A stretch of DNA of 64,000 nucleotides from Monosporascus cannonballus (taxonomy: Eukaryota > Ascomycota > Sordariomycetes > Xylariales), in contig QJNS01000101.1 of NCBI GenBank assembly GCA_004154925.1, positions 1 to 64,000 on the forward strand, in the 5' to 3' direction. The notes beneath the pieces were generated by a model. That model was not told where the DNA came from, made no database searches, and saw only the letters and a program-made list of their open reading frames with translations. Below, piece after piece: positions 1 through 11,571 of the stretch. The position numbers and the translations under genes were made by a program. Each line of letters starts with the position of its first letter. Within the stretch, counting starts at the first letter, position 1.

Positions 1-4
1 ATTG

Positions 5-20
5 CCCCCCCCCCCCCCCC
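5..20. repeat. C homopolymer at window start
   Basis: Sixteen consecutive C. Runs like this also sit beside both N gaps in the window, so this may mark another assembly edge rather than biology. Confidence 0.6.
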
Positions 21-154
21 AAATGACTACCTATCCGTTAATTATCCAGACATAACAGCCAACCTAGGGGGAGTAACTTCGAAACAATGGTTTCCCTGCT
101 CTTCTTCGTACCCGCTAACCAACGAGTTAACATTAACCCGGGTTGACAATACTC

Positions 155-883
155 CTACGAGTCATCTTTGACTATATCACATGGATCTAGAGCGAATGAT
201 ATAGTAAGCTGGCCTGCTACACGCGGATCCGTAGTAGGCTTGTGGTATGCGCACTCAGCCTGGTGCGCGTAGCTCGCGAAGTAGACTCCGAGCCTTGACT
301 CTTCGCCACCCAGCGCGATCACAACGACTCTGTCCAAATCAAACTGAAATGTTTCGCGTAACAGTCGCAGGATGAAGTCTTTGTTTACGGTATGGAGGTT
401 GCCTGTGATGTGAGTAACTCGGGACCGGCTGGTTATAGTCGGTACTGGCATCTGAAACCACCTGGGGAGTTCCTTGACCTCTGCTTCGAAAGACTCCTCG
501 TCTAGCAAAGCGTCCTCCGTCCGGAGTACTAGGCGTCGCGTAGCGGTCAAATCCCAGAGAAAAACCAGAGCAACTAGACTACGGCTGCCCCTGGCGGGCA
601 CCCTTCCTATCCTGATGTGATAGATCTTGCCTACATCTCGGATCCTTCTAAGGAGGCTCTGGTAGGTCGTATTGGGAGACAGGCCCGTGTTATACAGCAT
701 GACGTTGCGTGAATAAACAGCTTCGATCCTTTGACGATATGCTGGTTCTGCTGGCCAGTTATCGGTATCCGTTGCATCATCGTCGACTCCGATGGCTTGC
801 CTGCAGAGGGCAGGATTAATATCTTGTCGTCCATCCAATATTCGGAAAGCGATTGTATGGACGGACTCCGAGGAGGCGGTACG
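155..883 (-). CDS. RRM-like hypothetical protein, 5' incomplete
   Basis: An open frame on the minus strand runs from an apparent acceptor (AG at 884-885) to a TAG stop at 155-157, about 242 codons. The frame has no ATG near its upstream end, and a stop directly abuts the acceptor. The start must therefore lie in one or more upstream exons beyond 900 that I could not place. The middle of the protein (VMLYNTGLSPNTTYQSLLRR, then GKIYHIRIGRVP) has the beta-alpha-beta rhythm and spacing of a degenerate RNA-recognition motif, followed by a second possible RRM-like half. This resembles conserved hypothetical RRM-like proteins of Sordariomycetes. Function is not known; RNA binding is an inference from fold rhythm only. 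Confidence 0.55.
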   Translation of the reverse strand, partial: RTASSESVHTIAFRILDGRQDINPALCRQAIGVDDDATDTDNWPAEPAYRQRIEAVYSRNVMLYNTGLSPNTTYQSLLRRIRDVGKIYHIRIGRVPARGSRSLVALVFLWDLTATRRLVLRTEDALLDEESFEAEVKELPRWFQMPVPTITSRSRVTHITGNLHTVNKDFILRLLRETFQFDLDRVVVIALGGEESRLGVYFASYAHQAECAYHKPTTDPRVAGQLTISFALDPCDIVKDDS

Positions 884-2377
884 CTACTGCTAACGTTCTT
901 GTTTTTAGGTCGCGTTGTAAAAGGCTAAAATCAATGCTCAGTATAAGACAGAAGCAGGACAAATATCCTAAAGGGGGAAATAACATCGAGCCGTATTGCT
1001 GTGCGGAGCCCCTGAGCAGAAGAACCACGATACTGATCGACGCCTATCCACGCTGGGCGTTTCTAGGACCTAAATACCACGAAACACATCCTAACACAGG
1101 ACGGGACTTGGCTGTAATGGGATCGATGCACCTATTGACCACAAAGGACGGGGATTTCCACACGTTCTGCTTTCTGGGAGCCTCAGTGAAGACAGCACCG
1201 ACTCCTTTTTCTGTGAAACCGTCGGCTCTTTCGACGCCAATCCCCCTACCCCAGGTATTACGAGGTCTTTTTGGAAGATGGCAAACATTGCCCGTCAGGC
1301 ATCTTACTCTATATTTATATGTTCCCGTTGTGACCACCGCGTAAGGCGACTCGGGTTCCTGGGCTTCAGTAAGCATTTGGTGCTTGCGGTACAACTCGAA
1401 GGGGACACGGGGCATGCGCTGGCTCGTTCGTGTCATCCATTCGTCTGTAACTTAGCTCATTGTGCTACGTGATACCGTGCTTGATCTCTATTAGAGACGA
1501 TGCCGTGTCACTAACTTTAGCCTTCAAGGTCGCGCCAACTTTCTGTCATAGCCTATACTAGGGGCTAATCTGCCATGATATGGCGAGCGAAACACCTACG
1601 ATCTAAGAGTCCTCAGCACGCAATAAGCCTTTCCACTGCCTTGTCTATTGACGCAGGGATGTCTGTATTACGAATAATCGAATGGGTCCGCTAACGGGGA
1701 TCGACAATAGAATGCAGATGTAAGCGCCCAAGGGAGAGTCCCAATGCGGGTGAATAGCGTAGTCTCGATCTAGTGACAAATCAGGGGAGGTGGTCAACCT
1801 CGGCATATGCAGGCAAATTCTGCAAGCAATCATATCTTTTTGAGGAGCAGCCTAACCGCAACAGTAGACTTTAGATTCCACAGAACGACCTCGGCCGACA
1901 GGACACCTGCATCAAACTGCATCTTTATCTGCCTGAACATTGTGGTTCGTCAATTGTTTAACCATAGGTGCGACGCGGGGCGGCCCTGACGGAATGATTG
2001 GGGCTGAGTTGATATTGTCTGACGAATCAGCATGGATAACTGGCATCGCCCGGGGTGGTCTGCTGGAAACGGCAAGGCACACCAACTACCAAAGGCGACC
2101 GGCCCTGATATAGCGCGAGGATACAGACAGACGGATGCGGCCTACATACTGTAAATTCGATTAAACACTTCTAAGTTGCCTTCGTTGCTTTGCCTCTTTT
2201 ACCTTGCCTTCTTCGCCTTTCTTCAACTGTTATTGTTCAAATCATCAGCTCAGTACTCAGTCATGACGTAGAGGTCCCGTAATCTCAGACCCAACAACGA
2301 GCGTTTTGAGTTAATGCTTCATCTCTACTAGAACAGCAACCATCCATCCGTATCATGTAGGGCTCTTGGCGCTCACC
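884..2377. other. Intergenic; may hide the 5' exons of the RRM-like gene
   Basis: Only short overlapping frames on both strands, none with recognisable content. A pyrimidine-rich tract at about 2165-2230 is of the kind found just upstream of transcription starts in filamentous fungi and probably belongs to the lipase-like gene promoter. Confidence 0.4.
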
Positions 2378-4575
2378 ATGGGGCTCTTAACGCGGAAGAA
2401 ACGCCCCACGCAAGGGGAGCAGCCCCCCCTCATCGACCACCTTGGATACCAACTGGGCACCACACCGATTGTCGAACAGAGACCACAACTCTGGGGTTTA
2501 CCTTACGACTACCAACACCATACTGCTCCAGCATCGGCATTACTATCCCGACCCGCGGGGTCTTCATCCCCACCACAGGCAGGGAACGATGGTTCCCTGG
2601 CGGGAATGCCTCCTCAGCCTCATTATGAGAACCAGAGACCATGTCAGCCCATTATAGTAAATCAACACTACTATCTAGGCCTGCCGCCAGCGGGCATGCC
2701 CTCGAACAATCCGTACCCAGGTGTCAACGTTTGCTCTGCCTTGAGCAAACCCAAGATCAACCCAACCGTGGACTTGCCGAATGGGATAATGCCAGGTAAT
2801 GCTGATCAACTGCCCAATGGTGACCTTCCAGGATGGCACTCCTACGGAGCCCAGCTGGCTAATCAGGACGCCACGATACATACAACGATCTGGGCCGAAT
2901 TCAACAATGTGATGACTCTGATAGATGGAGATCACCTTAGCGGGCACGAGAAGGATCTATTTACGTACGAATCCGGACGCCCCTCTAGCGACAACATGGC
3001 CCAGTCACCCCAGATGCCGGGAGATTGTCCGATGGAAGACACAAAGGACCTGCCGAAAGGCCAATCTGCAGCAGTAGCTTCGTCGCTCATTTCCAAGGGA
3101 TACTTCTCGAAGGTAGATCTATATGCCAATTCTAAGCTGCCGCCAAATTTCCCCCCTTTACAACTGTATGTGGCTCCCCACTTGACGCATCGAGGAGGTT
3201 GATCTACTCATTCAAGATCGGTTATTCCAGTTCGAATTGTTGACGCGTTGTAGGTACATCCCATCGTGGCCCCTCTTATGTTTAGCCGCACAGTACGCTG
3301 AGAAAGTGTACCAAAGGCCGAGAGGGGCAGAACGCGATATGCACGTCAACGCCGACTGGAAGACAGGGACAAAGGCGATGTGCATAAAATCTGTGTCGAT
3401 GGATCATATGGACACCATCGTTTTTGCGGTGCGCGGAACGGCGACATTTATGGACTGGGCCGTAAACCTGAACACGGAACCGACCTCTCCAGCTGGGTTC
3501 CTGGTAAGTGCTACATCCTAATGCTCTCTAATCCTCGTCGTCTGACCTCCGCCAGGATGATGACGGGAATCTGTGCCACGCCGGATTTTTAGCCGTAGCC
3601 CGAAGAATGATAGGCCCAGTTGCTTCACGTCTCCGACAGCTTTTAGAGGAAAATCCTCGCCGAGCTTCGTACTCGCTCCTGATTACCGGCCATTCCGCTG
3701 GCGGTGCAATCGCTTCCCTGCTCTGTAAGCATGCGCCTGAGTTGCCCTTACCCCCTTTTTGGCCTGTTGTGAGCTTGCCTGTTCTTGTGTGAACTCGAAC
3801 ATCCGGCTCTCAAAATACAGTCAAAGCACCCGTATCACTCCCAAGCAGTATCCCATGTAGAATTTTCTGACCAGCGGGCTCCACGACAGATACGCACATG
3901 CTAGCCACGTCGCCGGCGGCTTCTTCGGAGCTCAACGCGCTGACCGGTCGTTTCCGGCGGCTGCACTGCATCACCTTTGGCACCCCGCCGGTATCACTCC
4001 TCCCGTTGCAGAAGCCTAACAGACCCGAATTTAAGAAGTTCATGTTTCTCAGTTTCGTCAACGAGGGGGATCCTGTTGCGCGCGCCGACAAGGCGTACGT
4101 GAAGAGTCTGCTCGAATTACTAGCCGCCCCGGCGCCGGCGGTGGAGTCATCGAGGAAGTCAAATAAAACGAGTTCTTCCACATCCGGCGCCCCCTCCAAG
4201 CACCACAGACCCCGGGAGAAGTCCAAGTTGTCGCTCGCCACCAAGGAATCCAAGACGTCGGTGAAGTCATCCCGGTCCCACTCATCGAAGAAGTCGAGCA
4301 AGTCGAGGCCCGCGGGGCCGGTGTGGAAGGTCCCTCCGAACACGCTTAGCAACGCGGGGCGCATTGTCGTGCTGCGTTCGGGCAACCCCGATGCGAAGGT
4401 CAGGCGGGCGAAGCCTCTGCGGGAGCGGCTCTCCGAAGGCGTCGTTGCGCAGGTCATAACCGACGAGCAGCTTCGGGACGTGATCTGGGGCGACCCCGTA
4501 TGCCATGTCATGAAGTTCTATGCCGCCAGACTTGAGGTATTGGCTATCGGCGCTGTAACTGCGCAGGGTCAATAA
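2378..4575 (+). CDS. Class 3 (Rhizomucor-type) lipase-like protein
   Basis: Four exons: 2378-3165, 3254-3503, 3556-3724, 3890-4575 (630 aa). The ATG at 2378 sits in a CACCATGG context. Residues 1-260 are a Pro/Gly/Asn-rich low-complexity extension. The alpha/beta-hydrolase core starts near 280: beta strand TIVFAVRGTATFMDW, then the H-A-G-F-L block, the nucleophile elbow GHSAGG (Ser about 393), CITFGTPPVSLLP, and the acidic block NEGDPVARAD. DPVCHVMKFY near the C-terminus probably supplies the histidine. A Ser/Lys-rich insert (about residues 487-546) separates the acidic and histidine blocks. No signal peptide is visible, so the protein is probably intracellular, unlike secreted fungal lipases. 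The family hydrolyses acyl-glycerols or similar esters; the actual substrate cannot be read from sequence. Acceptor 3889 was chosen because it restores the conserved segment after the elbow (SLLYTHMLAT). Confidence 0.85.
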
Positions 4576-5238
4576 GTCTAGGCGTAGGAAAGCGGAGTGT
4601 GGTGAGGGGGTGGTTGCATGAAGTTACTAGTGTGTTCTACGGAGTTTGGGGCACGATACCACATGATTGGGATATATGGCGTTTTCCGCAGTACGAGTAA
4701 CACGAACAAGCCTTAGCATTGATTGTTGAATGTCTCAAGTAGCATACCGAACCTATAACATGAGAAGCATGATTAGCTCCTGCATCAAGACGCCGACGGC
4801 GGTTCTACGGTAGCCCAAGTCCGCTAATACCGAACCACCATCACGTGTGCTTTCGGGGTTTATGATGCTTAGGTAATAAGGTACTTGCTACAGGACGACT
4901 GGGTCCCGAGTCTATTCTCTCTTTAGCTTAGCGGCTGGCTTCCTTTGCGCTTAAACTTTCCAGTTGATCACCTTCCCACAACCCCCATCCCATGAGGCGA
5001 ACCACATCTGCAAGGTTAACATCCATGCGTGACGTGCTCCCGAAAGAGTAGGAGTCATAATCAGAGAGACCTCTTCACTGGGATTTTGCCAGGGGCGCTA
5101 TAATCTATATATTGACCTGGATGAGGTAATATACGGGCTCAGGATCACCCCTCGACACTTCCCCTCCTACCCTCCGTATCTCCCGCCTCTTCCGGATCGG
5201 ATACCTAATACCGGACTGAGGCTCCCGACCCGCCCGAC
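4576..5238. other. Intergenic: lipase 3' flank and AFG3 promoter
   Basis: No coding signal. An AT stretch near 5098-5115 (TATAATCTATATATTG) and a CT-rich tract at about 5158-5195 lie just upstream of the AFG3 start and look like core promoter elements. Confidence 0.45.
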
Positions 5239-8062
5239 ATGTCAAGCTTAATTCGGCGGTCGACGAGTCTCGCGCGAGCCGCCAGCCACTCGCTCACCAT
5301 ATATGCCCGTTCCGACTCCAGATTGCGGGCGTCGACAACACCCAGACTCCTCAGCGCATCCTCTTCTGTGTGGGCTGGCGCTGTTAGGCGGCCTCGATAT
5401 TACTCCACCGAAAACGACAAGCCGAAGCGCGATCCCCGCGATTCCAACGATGCAGACAAGGCCAACGAGAAGGGCGCCGATCCGACTAAGCCCGAGGACT
5501 CGCCGCCGCAGGGGAAGAGCAGCGCGTCGCCTGGTCCTACCGAAGGCGAAGCACCAAAAGCGACCGACGACAGGCTGCCGCTCCAGGAAGGATGGGTGTA
5601 CCTCACTGACGAGGAGTTCAAGCACCTAGAGAATGTCATCGACAACAGCTACTTCCCGTTAATGACGGATAAGGATAAAAGGGATCTGAAGATAGTCAGG
5701 AGGATAGGCGTCCCGAAGGAAGTGCATGAATTGTTGCGGAAGCGCAAGACATCCAGCTTGGGCCTATCCGATGTCGGCACCTTATTGAAAGGCGTCAATA
5801 CCTTGGTTAAGCGGTTGGCAACGGACAAAGATATTCAGCACCTAACGGACAACGAGGCAAAAGTTCAGAAGAATGGCGAGCCGACATCGAGACCGTCCAA
5901 GAGCTATGAGGAGTCGTCATCCGAGTCGCGCCAGGGCCAAGACAAGAAAGAGAATGGCAAGGGCCGGCAAGACACCAGACGGCAGTTTGAATTCGGGCAA
6001 AACCACCAAGGCTCACCTAAACCGCCCCCGCCCCCACCTCCGGGTGGTCCACGAGTCGACTGGCTCACGACCATTATCAGTACCGTCGTTGCTTATTGGG
6101 TCTATTCGTCTTTATTCGAGGAGAGCGGCCGGGAAATAACTTGGCAAGAGCTGAGGAAGAACTTCTTAGACAAAGGTCTCGTCGAGAAGCTGGTTGTAAT
6201 CGGCGGCCAGGTAAGGGTTGAGCTGAACCGGGAGGCCACTAGCGCTATGTACCCCGACTCCGCCGCGACTCGCCCTGGTTTCCACTACTACTTTTCGATC
6301 GGTTCCATCGACGCCTTCGAGAGACGGTTAGACGAGGCTCAGCAGGAGCTGGGCATCCCCAGTAATGAACGGATACCCGTCAGCTACGCGGGAGAAAGCG
6401 GGTTCATGAAGCTCCTCCTGGCCTTCGGACCTACCGTTGTACTCGTTGGTCTTCTCCTATGGGCAAGTCGGCGTGGTCCCGGGGGCGGCGCGGGCAGTGG
6501 CATTTTCGGTATGGGGAAGAGCAAGGCGAAACGGTTCAACCACGAGACATCCGTCAAGATCAAGTTCTCCGACGTTGCTGGAATGGACGAAGCAAAGCAG
6601 GAGATCATGGAATTCGTCAGCTTCCTCTCGAAGCCCGAAAGGTTCCAGCGACTCGGTGCCAAGATCCCTCGAGGCGCGATTCTGTCTGGTCCTCCCGGTA
6701 CCGGTAAAACAATGCTTGCGAAGGCTACGGCAGGCGAGTCTGGTGTACCATTCTTCAGCGTGAGCGGTTCGGAGTTCGTCGAGATGTTTGTCGGTGTCGG
6801 CGCGTCCAGAGTCCGTGATTTGTTCACGACGGCGCGGAAGAACGCTCCTTGCATTATCTTTATCGATGAAATCGATGCTATTGGTAAATCGCGTGCGGAG
6901 GGCAAGAGCTTTGGCGGCGGGCACGACGAGCGGGAGGCCACCCTCAACCAAATCCTGACGGAGATGGACGGCTTCAACACTTCCGAGCAAGTCGTCGTGC
7001 TTGCGGGCACCAACCGGCCGGACATCCTGGATAAGGCGCTGATGCGACCCGGTCGTTTCGACAGACATGTCCACATCGACAAACCGACGATGTCCGGGCG
7101 GCAGGATATCTTCAAGGTGTATCTCAAGAAGATCGTGACTAATGAGGAGACCGAGTATCTCAGTGGGCGGCTTGCGGCATTGACGCCAGGGTTCGCGGGC
7201 GCTGATATCGCAAATTGTGTCAACGAAGCTGCACTCATTGGTAGGATCCTTCCCCTGGATCAGTTCAAGGATGACGAGCTAACGCAAAATAGCTGCGAGA
7301 GGCGACGCCAAAACAGTCACAATGACACACTTTGAACAGGCGATAGAACGTGTTATTGGAGGTCTCGAGCGAAAGTCCCTCGTTCTCAGCCCAGAAGAGA
7401 AGAAGACCGTCGCCTACCACGAAGCGGGACACGCTATCTGCGGCTGGTATTTCCGATATGCCGACCCACTGCTGAAGGTGTCGATCATCCCACGAGGGCA
7501 GGGGGCTCTCGGATACGCACAGTACCTACCGGGAGATGCGTATCTATTAAACTACAACCAACTGATGGACCGGATGGCCATGACGCTCGGCGGCCGAATC
7601 TCCGAGGAGATACATTTCCCTACCGTCACGACGGGCGGCAGCGACGACTTCAAGAAAGTCACCAGGATGGCGAGCCTCATGGTGACCGAGTGGGGCATGT
7701 CGCCCAAGCTCGGCACCCTGAGCCTCAAGAAGGACGAGAACAGCCTTCACAAGCCGTTCGCCGAGGTCACGGCGGAGACCATCGACCAGGAGATCCGGCG
7801 CATCGTCGACGAGGCGTACAAGCAGTGCAAGGACCTCCTCGTCGCGCGCAAGAAGGAGATCGGCATCGTGGCCGAGGAGCTGCTGACCAAGGAGGTCCTC
7901 GTCCGCGACGACATGATCCGCCTCCTGGGACCCCGCCCGTTCGACGACCGGGAGGAGTTCACCAAGTACTTCGGCGGCGGTGCCGATCCCAGCAAGGACA
8001 AAGACCACCCGCCGTCGAATCTCCCGGGCTCGACGGATGTCCCGCCGACCCCGACGGTGTAA
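5239..8062 (+). CDS. AFG3: Mitochondrial m-AAA protease subunit (FtsH family)
   Basis: Two exons, 5239-7240 and 7293-8062 (52-nt intron, phase 1), 923 aa. The Ser/Arg-rich N-terminus ends in [11 protein letters not shown], a typical mitochondrial presequence. Two membrane spans lie at about 273-292 and 391-411 and flank an intermembrane-space domain. The AAA module has Walker A GPPGTGKT (from 484) and Walker [10 protein letters not shown] (about 539-547), then an SRH with MRPGRFDRH. The second exon carries the zinc site HEAGH (710-714). This is an ATP-dependent metalloprotease of the inner membrane, active site in the matrix, degrading unassembled membrane proteins and maturing substrates. 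The C-terminal [17 protein letters not shown] block favours AFG3 over its partner YTA12. The protein is longer than yeast Afg3 because of a charged, proline-rich segment between presequence and first membrane span. Confidence 0.95.
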
Positions 8063-9926
8063 TGGATTGTATATGGCTGGCTGGGAATGGGGGGGTAGAG
8101 GGCTTTATGTATATATATGTCTGTGTATGTGTGTAAGGACTGTCAGGACACGGGGTTTAGAGGATAAAGAGGCATCCCCAATCAATCTGGAGAGGTGAAG
8201 AAGGATGGGATGCACAAGACCGGAGCGTCGGCGTGCATTATCATCATCGGTCATCATCGGTCGTCATCATCGTTATCATTGTCATTTCTCTGCCGCCGCG
8301 CCCCTCCACTCTCCAGCCACTGCCGACGGCGGGGTGCCCCTTAATGAAAAAGGAGGCCGCTCTCTCACCTCACACTGTGTATATGGATTTTACTGTCTAG
8401 AGTAGGCCGTCGACAGCGCTTTCGTGCACCGCAGGAGGAATCGTAACGCATCCGCGCTGCTCACATTGGATATGGTTCATACGGACTTAACAAACAACTC
8501 CTGTTAGACAGGGGCAAAACGAAATGCCCGCCTGATTTTGGGTTCGAAACCAGCTCTGCCAGGCTCCCGGAGCGCGCAGTTGTAATTTTCATGCATACAT
8601 CACTCACGTCTTATCCAGCTAGCTACTTTGAAGCTTTGGTCTGGTAATGACCCATGTGATCCACAGGTGCACTCGTTATTATCAAAGTAGCTACGATGTT
8701 CTGTTGTTCTTCGTACGTCTGGTGGATTCGGAGCGTCAGGGTTGAGGCACGAAAGTTCTTCCCGCCCTACCTTTTACCAGGGGTGTTCGGTTCCCTTTCT
8801 ATTTCCAACTACGTGAAGGGGAGATGACCCGAAAGTCAGATACGCACGCTCCCCCTTCTAGTAGCTATCCAGGTACGAAAGATATATATGATATCCCCTC
8901 TTCCATAATGGATTATGTGGTTGGCGGAGCCGTCAGCGACGCGGGATTCGAAGATATATGCACTTCCTACTACGTGTATGATAGGTGTTATTGCGTAAGT
9001 GTCAGACCCAGTAAAGCCAGTCAGCCCTAGCGGAAATTACTTCCTGTACCCCTGGTACCTTTTTCTCCCAGCTCCAGCTGTATTTACGTGTATATAAGGA
9101 GGGTTCGCTACCCTCACCTTCTAGCTAGGACCTCACACAGAGAAAGAGGGCAACCTTTAATACACTTCTTCTTCAGTTATATATGCTTCTGTGTGTGATG
9201 CAGGGTCTCACAGTAAGAAGTAAGCGTAAACGGTTCCAGGGAGCTTTGCAATACGGCCATTTTGACTTGCAGCAGAAGCGCGCGATGACCAGTTATTGCT
9301 ATTGGCACCCCCTGTTTCCTGCTCATTGTAACGCCGATTTCGGTCCTAGGGAGTCATGGCGGGTACCTTATGAGAAGCATCCATGGCCTACGGGGTTCCG
9401 CAGCATAGACTCGGGTAGTGTTGGAGTCCATTGTCCTTTGCGTACGCCCGCGGGATCTTATGAGCGTCATGCCTTAACTTGGCCGACGTTCGCATGCTCC
9501 TGTCCCCAATGTTCGCAGCACTTCTGACGTCGTCTTATAGATGATACCATATCTCCCCATTCGACCTGAAGCTTCAAGCTCGGTTAACTCATGGAGCACT
9601 ACATCGCTGAATGAACGAATGGTCGGGCCTTTTACACGGCTCGAGCATATCACAACATGATCAGCCTCCTGTTTCATTTGCCCGGACGGGGCTGGGCCAT
9701 CACGATATGAAGGCGAAGCCACGGATAACCATTTCCGGCACACGGTAATCTCCCGACATGGCATAAATGTCAAGGCTGAATTGAGCGAGTGCATGGTATG
9801 GTCAACGTCTAAATTCCAAATCATAAGCATGAGATCTTATATTCGCTCGTATCTCGTCTAAATACCGAGTCCCAACTCCGGACCCTCCCTCCTCGTGCAT
9901 GCCCACGAAAGACCAAGAGCACGAAT
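8063..9926. other. Intergenic, no supported gene
   Basis: The AFG3 3' flank contains a TG/TA-rich stretch (8107-8135) and a short tandem repeat (two exact copies of a TCATCATCGG unit at 8241-8260, then a decayed one). A TATA-like TATATAAGG near 9091 is followed by a CT-rich leader and a 114-codon frame at 9183, but the translation is unlike any family I know. GGGTTCGAAACC at about 8542 resembles a tRNA B box, but no tRNA fold forms around it. Confidence 0.4.
8241..8271. repeat. Short tandem repeat, TCATCATCGG unit
   Basis: Two perfect 10-bp units at 8241-8250 and 8251-8260, followed by a decayed third unit, in the AFG3 3' flank. Confidence 0.6.
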
Positions 9927-11571
9927 CTAGACGCGGTTCTCGCCATGGGTGACCTCCTCAATCAGCGCGTTATCTGGCACGTAATCGTCGTCGTCCTTGA
10001 TTCCGGCTTGCTTCTCGAGGATACGGGCGGCGAAGAGATCGCCGCTGACGTTGGTGGCAGTCCGGAAACGGTCGATGAACCAGTCAATCGCGACGACAAC
10101 GGCGTACATCCCGGTCACCGGCACGTTGACGCTCTGGGCGATCATGACCGTCAAGACAAGCGACGAGCTGGGGATGGGTGTCGTTCCGATGGACGCGAGG
10201 GTTGACAGGACAACCACGATGACGTATTGCGCGGGGTTGAGGGTGATGCCCTGAGTCTCGGCCAGGAAGACCACGACAACGGGGAAGTATATAGCGGTTC
10301 TGTCACACGAGTTAGCACATATAAACCCGAGGAACGCCTATCATATCGCGCAATATGGCAGACAAACCCGTCCATGTTAATCAAGCAGCCGAGCGGGCAC
10401 GTGAATCGAGTGACCGTCTCGCAAATGCCCCGAGCGCGGACGGTTCGGATCGTGACGGGCAAGGTAGCAGCCGACGAGGCCGAACCCCAGGCAGTGATCC
10501 ACGCGGGCGAGCACTTGATCCAATAGGCGTAGGGATTCTCGCGGACGAAGATGAAGTACAAGGCGGGCAGGACGATCCAGAGGTGGATAAACATGCCGAC
10601 CAGCGCGCCGGCGATCAGGAAACCGAGGTTGACACCCATCGTGGCGAGGTTCAGCTTGAAGAGGTTCGGCAGGATCAAGAAGAAGACACCGATCGGCGCG
10701 CACTTGATGAGAAACGTGATGACGGCGGTGGTCATGGCCTCAATCTCGTGAACGGCTCTTAAGATGGACGACTCCCTCTTGAGCAGGAAGCCGACCACGG
10801 TGGCCATGACGAGGACAGCTAGGAGGCCGCTGTCGGCAAACGAACTGACCTATGAGAAACGTTAGATATCTTCAGAGGATCTCATGGACAGAAGGGCGGA
10901 TCCGTACGATGTTGTCGGTGATGAAACTCTCGAACAACTCGACGACAACCTGTGAAATGGTGTATTCCTGTCGTTCTTCGATGGTCTCCTGGTCCTTTTC
11001 GCTAACGGCCAGATTATCCTCGCTGACGGGTCGGAATTGGTTCGACCAAACGAGCCCCGTCAGGATGGCACTGTGGACAATGGCAAGCACCGTTGTCCCG
11101 ACATACCAGCAGATCGTCCACCTAGCGAGAGTCGCACCTTTACCCGACATCTCCCTGAGCCTCTGGATAGCGATAATGATGGCCGTGCATATCAAGGGTA
11201 GCACTATCGGGCGAGGTCAACTCGGTACGCTCTCTCTATCCTCTGTCGCACGATTCGGTTGCAACGCGAAAGAAAGAGAAACCCGAAGACTAGGGGTCAC
11301 ATTACTTACCGACGGCCTTCAAGGCTCTCAGCCAGAGGTTGCCGGGGATCCCAAGGATGTCGATGGCGGCTTTGGGTACTTCCGCGACCGTCGATACAAC
11401 GGCCATGCCGATGGCGATGGCAAGAGCGGCGGCGATGATGATCTGGATGGCGGAGCCGGGCTCCTTGACCGAGTGCCACCACGGTCGCTTCCCCGTATCG
11501 CCATCCTCCACCGTGCTCGCGGAGCCCTGCGGCTGCAGGTCCACCGCCGCTTTCTTCTCCTCGTCGGCCAT
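9927..11571 (-). CDS. Dicarboxylate/amino acid:cation symporter (DAACS, SLC1-like)
   Basis: Four exons read 11571-11310, 11203-10908, 10849-10368, 10299-9927; the lengths sum to 1,413 nt, 470 aa. ATG at 11571 gives MADEEKKAAVDLQ; a GTG just upstream is in frame but is not a eukaryotic start. Hydrophobic spans run through the protein (for example IQIIIAAALAIAIGMAVVS and VVLPLICTAIIIAIQ). It carries the two family hallmarks: the serine-rich re-entrant loop SSAATLPV (about 311-318) and NMDGT (about 344-348). SLC1/DAACS carriers move glutamate, aspartate or C4-dicarboxylates with Na+ or H+ across the plasma membrane. The exon 3 donor is the weak GTTTGT, chosen because it alone restores NMDGTAIYFP. 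Substrate and ion are not determined. Confidence 0.92.

Noticed and set aside
853..1472. Frames up to 163 codons on both strands upstream of the RRM-like gene
   Set aside because: Mutually overlapping, no conserved motifs; part may contain the missing 5' exon of that gene, but I could not place it.
3810..4511. 233-codon antisense frame opposite the lipase-like gene
   Set aside because: Mirror of the Ser/Lys-rich sense frame, which carries the conserved lipase blocks.
8524..8575. Possible tRNA (GGGTTCGAAACC resembles a B box)
   Set aside because: The T-arm does not pair over five bases and no A box, anticodon arm or acceptor stem can be drawn around it on either strand.
9183..9527. 114-codon frame after a TATA-like box
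   Set aside because: Cys/His/Trp scattered without pattern and no known similarity; the TATA alone is not enough to call a gene.
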